Shown here: positions 18,668 to 24,126 of the stretch, piece by piece
How positions within the stretch are numbered: position 1 is the stretch's first letter
Layout: each line of letters starts with the position of its first letter
DNA from: Hydnum rufescens UP504
Taxonomy: Eukaryota; Basidiomycota; Agaricomycetes; Cantharellales; Hydnaceae
Assembly: GCA_014904985.1 (NCBI GenBank)
Contig: MU129300.1
Coordinates: forward strand, 1-24,126
Length of the DNA stretch: 24,126 bases
Direction: 5' to 3'
Made by a program: the position numbers and the translations under genes
Notes under the pieces: model-generated
Seen by the model: the letters and a program-made list of their open reading frames with translations, nothing else
Told to the model about the DNA's origin: nothing
Databases searched by the model: none

Positions 18668-19952
18668 GTTGAGGAGAAGCAAGGGCAAGGACACTTGAGG
18701 CCTGAAGTCGTGAAACCCATCCAATCCCCCTGAAGATAATATTGGAAGAGATCCCAAACTGAGGGATTTCTATCAAGCCAGTAGCCCCCCATAGTACACT
18801 GCTTCTATCAAACAGTGTGTGAATGACAAGGCAGATGAATGCCTTAAAGCCCCAACACTAGAAATGCTCCTGTGCCTTGAGTTGTTATCAGATCGTCCTG
18901 AATGTACTGGCATTGGAATGCCATGATAAAGGCCTTTCTTCCAAGCCCATATATGAGGAGAGGCATGTAGATTACATGATGAAGTGAGGGTAGGAATGAA
19001 ATATCAGCTCCAAAGTGCATTGGGAGCTCCTGAAGGTGCAATTAGCCACAGATCAGCTCACCAATGGTACTGTTGGAAAGCCCTAAATCACAGCTTTCGA
19101 TAGAGCACAATATTGTATGTTTTGGTGGGGATTTGGCGACGAAGAGGCAGGAAGAGTACAGAGGTGATGAGGAGATCACCACTCATCTCACTCCTGAGAA
19201 TGTAGTTCACCTCCAATCGTCTCACAAATGGGACCAATGAAAAGCTGTGATTCACAGCTCCATGTCAAGCCTATTATGAAGACGATTGGAAACGAACTCA
19301 TGGAGATATGGGGGAAAAGGTGGGAAACAGGGCCATAGGAAAGATGAAGCCACTGTGCCCCCAATACCCCACCAAAATGTGCGATATAGGGCTTGTTTGA
19401 AAGCGTTGATTTAGGGCTTTCCATCGGGCATATGAACGCAACAAATACGACAATTGTGCTACTCCCTGAAACCACACAGAGGTGATAATAGGGACATGGC
19501 GACAATTAAGGACCCTGGTATGCCACCCTCCAGAAACCTCACAGAGGTGGTTTCTGGGTGTTGCAGTGGTCCATCCCCCCTCTTGTGCTACTCCCTGAAG
19601 CCACACAGAGGTGGAAACAACAGGGGAATGGCGACAGCTAAGGACTCTAGTATGCCACCCTCCAGAAACCTCACAGAGGTGGTTTCTGGGTGTTGCAGTG
19701 GTCCATCCCCCCCCCCCTCTCCCCTAAAAATAAAGTTCTAATGCACCTATCACACCAAAACCATGCAGAGGTGGCTTATGGCAGTGATAGGAATTGACAC
19801 CCAGAGGGGTGTCCCCAGACCTCCTGTTGATCAGGATGGAATGTGCTCAAGTCACTGTCCACTCAGAGGTGGACAGTGACCTTGTGAAATGTTTCCTAAG
19901 GCAGCAGCTATGGGGATTGATGCCAGATCAGTAAAAATCAAAAGATAGTGCA
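18668..19952. repeat. Left arm of giant palindrome
   Basis: The arm is mirrored by 19960-21243 with only scattered mismatches and almost no net indels: 18668+21243 and 19952+19960 differ by one. It carries the octamer CAGAGGTG at 19159, 19477, 19542, 19606, 19674, 19766 and 19864, several in small hairpins (for example CCAGAAACC...GGTTTCTGG). There is also an inner imperfect inverted repeat, 19075-19130 against 19370-19425. A 65-codon minus frame (19041-18844) is preserved in both arms; it has no known motif. Confidence 0.92.
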
Positions 19953-19959
19953 GCTCTTT

Positions 19960-21243
19960 TGCACTATCTTTTGATTTTTACTGATCTGGCATCAATCCCC
20001 ATAGCTGCTGCCTTAGGAAACATTGCACAAGGTCACTGTCACCTCTGAGTGGACAGTGACTTGAGCACATTCCATCCTGATCAACAGGAGGTCTGGGGAC
20101 ACCCCTCTGGGTGTCAATTCCTATCACTGCCATAAGCCACCTCTGCATGGTTTTGGTGTGATAGGTGCATTAGAACTTTATTTTAGGGGAGAGGGGGGGG
20201 GGATGGACCACTGCAACACCCAGAAACCACCTCTGTGAGGTTTCTGGAGGGTGGCATACTAGAGTCCTTAGCTGTCGCCATTCCCCTGTTGTTTCCACCT
20301 CTGTGTGGCTTCAGGGAGTAGCACAAGAGGGGGGGATGGACCACTGCAACACCCAGAAACCACCTCTGTGAGGTTTCTGGAGGGTGGCATACCAGGGTCC
20401 TTAATTGTCGCCATGTCCCTATTATCACCTCTGTGTGGTTTCAGGGAGTAGCACAATTGTCGTATTTGTTGCGTTCATATGCCCGATGGAAAGCCCTAAA
20501 TCAACGCTTTCAAACAAGCCCTATATCGCACATTTTGGTGGGGTATTGGGGCACAGTGGCTTCATCTTTCCTATGGCCCTGTTTCCCACCTTTTCCCCCA
20601 TATCTCCATGAGTTCATTTCCAATCGTCTTCATAATAGGCTTGACATGGAGCTGTGAATCACAGCTTTCCATTGGTCCCATTTGTGAGACGATTGGAGGT
20701 GAACTACATGCTCAGGAGTGGGATGAGTGGTGATCTCCTCATCACCTCTGTACTCCTCCTGCTTCTTCGTCACCAAATCCCCACCAAAACATACAATATT
20801 GTGCTCTATCGAAAGCTGTGATTTAGGGCTTTCCAACAGTACCATTGGTGAGCTGATCCGTGGCTAATTGCACCTTCAGGAGCTCCCAATGCACTTTGGA
20901 GCTGATATTTCATTCCTACCCTCACTTTGTCATGTAATCTACATGCCTCTCCTCATATATGGGCTTGGAAGAAAGGCCTTTATCGTGGCATTTCAATGCC
21001 AGTACATTCAGGACGATCTGATAACAACTCAAGGCACAGGAGCATTTCTAGTGTTGGGGCTTTAAGGCATTCATCTGCCTTGTCATTCACACACTGTTTG
21101 ATGGAAGCAGTGTACTATGGGGGGCTACTGGGCTTGATAGAAATCCCTCAGTTTGGGATCTCTTCCAATATTATCTTCAGGGGGATTGGATGGGTTTGAG
21201 GACTTCAGGTGTCGCTCAAGTGTTGCTCCTTCTTCTCCTCAAC
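19960..21243. repeat. Right arm of giant palindrome
   Basis: This is the inverted partner of 18668-19952, separated from it by the 7-nt centre GCTCTTT (19953-19959). Differences seen include GAAGAAGCAGGAGG against GAAGAGGCAGGAAG and CACCTCTG contexts with one base missing near 20042. The mirrored 65-codon frame is 20868-21065 (plus). Confidence 0.92.
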
Positions 21244-21606
21244 TCTTTCTGAAGATGCAGTTGAACAGTACCATATGGTTATGATATGTTGTGTATATAG
21301 TACTGTTATATTCTAAAAACTGTTTGATTATATCTAAAAATTCCTAAGTTTAAGTTTGATTCCTTAAAGGTGGACTTGAAGCCATCTATAATGGCCTTTA
21401 ATTAAAGTGTTCTAAGGGCTTGAGCTCTAAGTCATCATTTTGGCCAATGTTTGGCCAATTTTCAGCCAGAAGCTTGAGTGAGAGATTTCAAAGGGAAAGA
21501 CCTAAATGACTGAATTTGGCTGAAATAGTGATGGGACCATGTTAGGTCCATTATCTGCCCCGGAAGTGGTACCTAATTGGGTAGGCTTAGATGACTGACC
21601 AAGGTG

Positions 21607-22237
21607 CTTATATCCACTATATCCATTCACTGTCCATTCAAAATATTGAATTGGGAATGAAGTACATCCAAAATTTTTTTGCCCATCCAGTGGAATCACT
21701 GGGCCCAGCAGTGAGGACTTGATGCAGGCTAGTTAGTACTGTACTTAGGACCCCACACACCGATAGGCGGGCTGTCGGGACTGCCCATTCAGTCTCGGGC
21801 GACATCAACCACTCAAATTTTCTCTCTAAGTCCTGATGCATGTGATCTCCACTGAAAATTTCTTCTAAGTCCATCCATAACATCCAGGGGGGCTTTCTTA
21901 GTTCTGTTTTGAATCAAACTATGAATGATATTTTTCATGATGAGGGACAAGTGGGATTTCTAAGTACGGCAGTAGGGTTGTAGGTAAGGAATATGAGGCA
22001 AAAAGATCACTAAGGATAGCGAATGAAATCATAACACCACAGGACATAAGGGGGAGGAGATCCAACTGTTGCACTTTCTACCGCGCTCAATTGTGGCAAG
22101 CTGACAAAACTTCGCAAGGCATATTCTGCCCTAAACACTTAAAGACATCAGCTGCAGAAACCCCAAGGAGATCAGCAGAAGCACAGATTAAGCAGAGAAT
22201 GTAGGTCACCACTCATGTTACCTACTGGTATGTTTCT
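21607..22237. other. Unannotated region right of the palindromic element
   Basis: I see no recognisable gene. A minus frame 21883-21638 reads MLWMDLEEIF, DLERKFEWLMSPETEW and GVLSTVLTSLHQVL. It looks protein-like but has no family signature. The gag remainder expected if the element had simply inserted into the retroelement is not found here. Confidence 0.35.
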
Positions 22238-22435
22238 GCAAATAGAGGTGACGTGCTGAGGACCATTTCCGCGAATAGATGTGATGTGCTGAAGACCATT
22301 TCCGCAAATAGATGTGACGCGCTGAAGACCATTTCCACGAGTAGATGTGACGTGCTGAGGACTGTTTCTGCAAATAGATGTGACAGGGTGAGGACCGTTT
22401 CCACAGATAGATGCAATGGCCTGAGGGGGAGGGCA
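22238..22435. repeat. Minisatellite, 33-bp period, six copies
   Basis: Units start at 22238, 22271, 22304, 22337, 22370 and 22403. Each resembles GCAAATAGATGTGACG followed by TGCTGAGGACCATTTCC. Copies vary at several positions. Because 33 is divisible by three, both strands have an 11-residue repeating open frame, which explains the open frames here without any gene. Confidence 0.92.
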
Positions 22436-22485
22436 AAGGATCAGCAAAAATCTGACATAGTAATCTACATACTCACACATATTAA

Positions 22486-22707
22486 TACCAATCTGGGTCA
22501 TACGAGACCAAGCCCCATGTACTATCAATCCGGGTCATACGGGACCAAGCCCCATGTAGTACCAATCTGGGTCATATGGGACCATGCCCCATGTAATACC
22601 AATCAGGGTCGTACGGGGCCAAGCTGCATGTAATACCGATCTGGGTTGTACAGGTCCAAGTCTCATGTAGTACCAATCTGGGTCGTATGGGACTGAACTG
22701 TTGCATG
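22486..22707. repeat. Minisatellite, 37-bp period, six copies
   Basis: Units start at 22486, 22523, 22560, 22597, 22634 and 22671. Each resembles TACCAATCTGGGTCATACG followed by GGACCAAGCCCCATGTAG. The last unit is degraded at its end. The array lies only 50 bp after the 33-bp array and is unrelated in sequence. Confidence 0.92.
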
Positions 22708-23460
22708 AGCCAGTGTTGATCCGCGGCATCGTATTCCGGGACCGTCCCAAGCGGGGTACATACGCATCGATGAAAGTGTCACTTGATGGATTTAGAGGTG
22801 TTGACTGAACGCTGAGGACGGGCCTCTCTCAAGGCATCATCACTTGGTTGATCGGCTGCCGAGTGTTCAATGTGTTATCAGAGTTGCTGACTAGGCTTTG
22901 AGAACAGGGTTTCATATGGTGTGGAGGGGCTCCTGTTGTGTTGCAGCTGCCAAGTTCCGCAGATGAGACAAGTCCTAAGCCATCAAAGGGGTGTCATAGT
23001 CAAAAGTTGTTTGGAAAAGCAAAAAGAAAAAGACGTACAATTTTTCAAGCATGTTGACACATAGCTAGGGAAAAACAATTCTGGGCTGCTGATATCACTG
23101 AGCCCAGGTAGGAGCCGAGTATTCGTGGACTGCAAGACTGCCATGGGAGCTATCTCCCTTCAGCATGAACGAAAACGAACGAACGAGAGTGGTGGGACTT
23201 GCGTGGATGGCGTTGCGGAAGTCACTGAATATTCAACATCATTCCGATATTTGACATGAAGCTTACAGTATCTACTTGCTTGTACGTATGTACAAAAAGA
23301 AAAGAAAAGAAAAGAATAGGGCATACAGAAAAAAACCAAGAATTCAAGGCTCGAACAAACATCCATTAAGCGCCCATGTCATATCCGTGATTGCAGCATG
23401 CCAGGCATCAGAGGCAGGACTATCATTGCTCGAGGTGAGCTTGTGTCCCCACCACCCCAA
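22708..23460. other. Unannotated region between minisatellites and the next element terminus
   Basis: No gene, RNA or structured repeat was found. There is a purine-rich AAAAGAAAAGAAAAG tract near 23291-23312. Confidence 0.45.
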
Positions 23461-24126
23461 CACCTTGGTCAGTCATCTAAGCCTACCTAGTTAGGTACCA
23501 CTTTTGGGGCAGATAATGGTACCTAAGTAGGTCCCATTACTATTCCGGCCGAAATGGCCATTTTACGGTCTGCACCTTCTGGCCCAGAATTGGCCAAAAT
23601 GGCCAAAAATTGGCCAAAAATTGGCCGAAACTGGGGACTTAGAGAATCTCAGACTTGCAGCAGGCCATATGGGCTTATCAGGGATAATGTATTCCATTCA
23701 TAATTATTTATTTATTATCACTGTATTATACATGGGGTCAGCAGGGTTTCAGTCCTGTGTTTGTTTGTATTGACTTATCACCACTTATTTGTTTATTGAC
23801 CGAGCTTGCGAGGTCTTATTTACACTTCTGCTTTTTGTTTATAGCACAAAGTCCCTTGGACCAAACATGGTCACCCCATGGGAACTTATTTGTAACAGTG
23901 CTTTTGAGCAATTTGCTTCCATGGGCCCCCATGAGAAAAATGGCCACCCCGTGGGAACTGGCATATTTGCTTCCTCGGAACCAAACTGGCTTCTTTGGAG
24001 CCAAATTGGCTTGGAAGACTCAATATTGATAGAAGTAGCCATGTAAACCGATGTAAACTGTGTCAGTCCAATATATATATACATCTAATCTGTCCTTGGA
24101 GCCTCTGGCCCCACAATAAATAGGAT
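23461..24126 (+). mobile_element. Left terminus of a second TIR element of the same family (runs off the window)
   Basis: CACCTTGGTCAGTCATCTAA, followed by GCCTACC and the TTAGGTACCA...TGGTACCTAA pair (23491-23527), is nearly identical to the inverted right end at 21606-21565. The subterminal part has repeated TTGGCCAAAA words (about 23590-23630). The interior shows no similarity to the palindrome arms. It includes a short imperfect repeat, TGGTCACCCCATGGGAAC / TGGCCACCCCGTGGGAAC (23868 and 23941), and no recognisable transposase before the window ends. Confidence 0.65.

Larger units (their letters stand above)
18341..21606. mobile_element. 3.27-kb element with terminal inverted repeats and palindromic interior
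   Basis: The left end CAGGCTGGTCAGTCAT (18341) and the inverted right end CACCTTGGTCAGTCAT (21606-21591) continue into a shared block: TAGGTACCACTTTTGGGGCA, then GA(G/T)AATGG. Inside each terminus the words TTAGGTACCA and TGGTACCTAA are themselves inverted. Between the termini and the palindrome arms lie about 240-bp subterminal regions that differ left and right but are rich in TTGGCCAA or GGGCATTTTT words. The longest open frame is 105 codons and no transposase is recognised, so the element is non-autonomous. No convincing target duplication is visible (left flank CAACTAGC, right flank CTTATATC). A third terminus of the same family is at 23461. The transposon superfamily is unknown. Confidence 0.75.

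Noticed and set aside
19454..19741. 95-codon frame in the palindrome (and its mirror) as a protein with Pro/Ser-rich repeats
   Set aside because: It consists of the CAGAGGTG hairpin repeats read in one frame; both strands and both arms give equivalent open frames.
18341..21606. Assignment of the palindromic element to a named superfamily (hAT, CACTA/Plavaka or KDZ-like)
   Set aside because: The ends do not match a terminus I can name with certainty, no target duplication is clear, and no transposase is present.
22172..22633. Frames of 118 and 126 codons over the minisatellites
   Set aside because: A 33-bp period keeps frames open on both strands without selection, and the frames run on into the unrelated 37-bp array.
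22238..22707. Possible CRISPR-like array
   Set aside because: The units are contiguous tandem repeats with no unique spacers, and the context is eukaryotic.

Overview
The window looks like a gene-family cluster, followed by repeats, from a filamentous fungus, most likely a basidiomycete of the Agaricomycetes type. The evidence is protein-coding genes split by 49-58 nt GT-AG introns, intermediate base composition, a copia-type gag fragment, and abundant DNA-element remnants. I cannot name the species.

Positions 1-16.5 kb: seven paralogous copies (A-G) and one fragment of a small protein-kinase-like gene. Orientations are A(+) 850-1898, B(+) 3336-4334, C(-) 5128-6182, D(-) 8143-9191, E(-) 10464-11851, F(+) 13046-14085 and G(+) 15307-16501. 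The ancestral gene model is a 10-codon first exon, a ~55 nt intron, a ~635 nt second exon, a 49-50 nt intron and a ~280 nt third exon, giving about 313 aa. The protein keeps a glycine-rich-loop-like segment, a LVLKV lysine, an HRDIRYSN catalytic loop and a late Asp, but ends about 40 residues after that Asp, so it has almost no C-lobe. Only A is fully regular. B has a frameshifted C-terminus. C has at least three indels and an inserted Val inside HRD. D and E lost the first splice donor. F has one frameshift. G has a GC-AG second intron and a replaced 5' end. Homology among the copies stops a few bases upstream of the start codon, except for the B/C and D/E pairs.

Positions 7.6-12.6 kb: D and E sit in two direct blocks of about 2.31 kb that differ mostly by one-base indels. 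Block 2 is interrupted by a 25-N gap and 308 bases that read like a G-depleted copy of 12.6-12.9 kb. I think this is an assembly or base-calling artefact inside copy E. Each block also carries a short TIR-bearing, hAT-like element.

Positions 16.5-24.1 kb: a decayed, gene-poor stretch is followed by a copia LTR-like sequence and the start of gag (17.8-18.4 kb). A 3.27 kb element begins inside that gag. It has terminal inverted repeats, and its interior is a giant near-perfect palindrome with arms of about 1.28 kb and a 7 nt centre. Next come two abutting minisatellites with 33 bp and 37 bp periods, and at 23.46 kb another terminus of the same TIR family that runs off the window.

All gene functions are inferred from motifs read by eye; no database search was possible.
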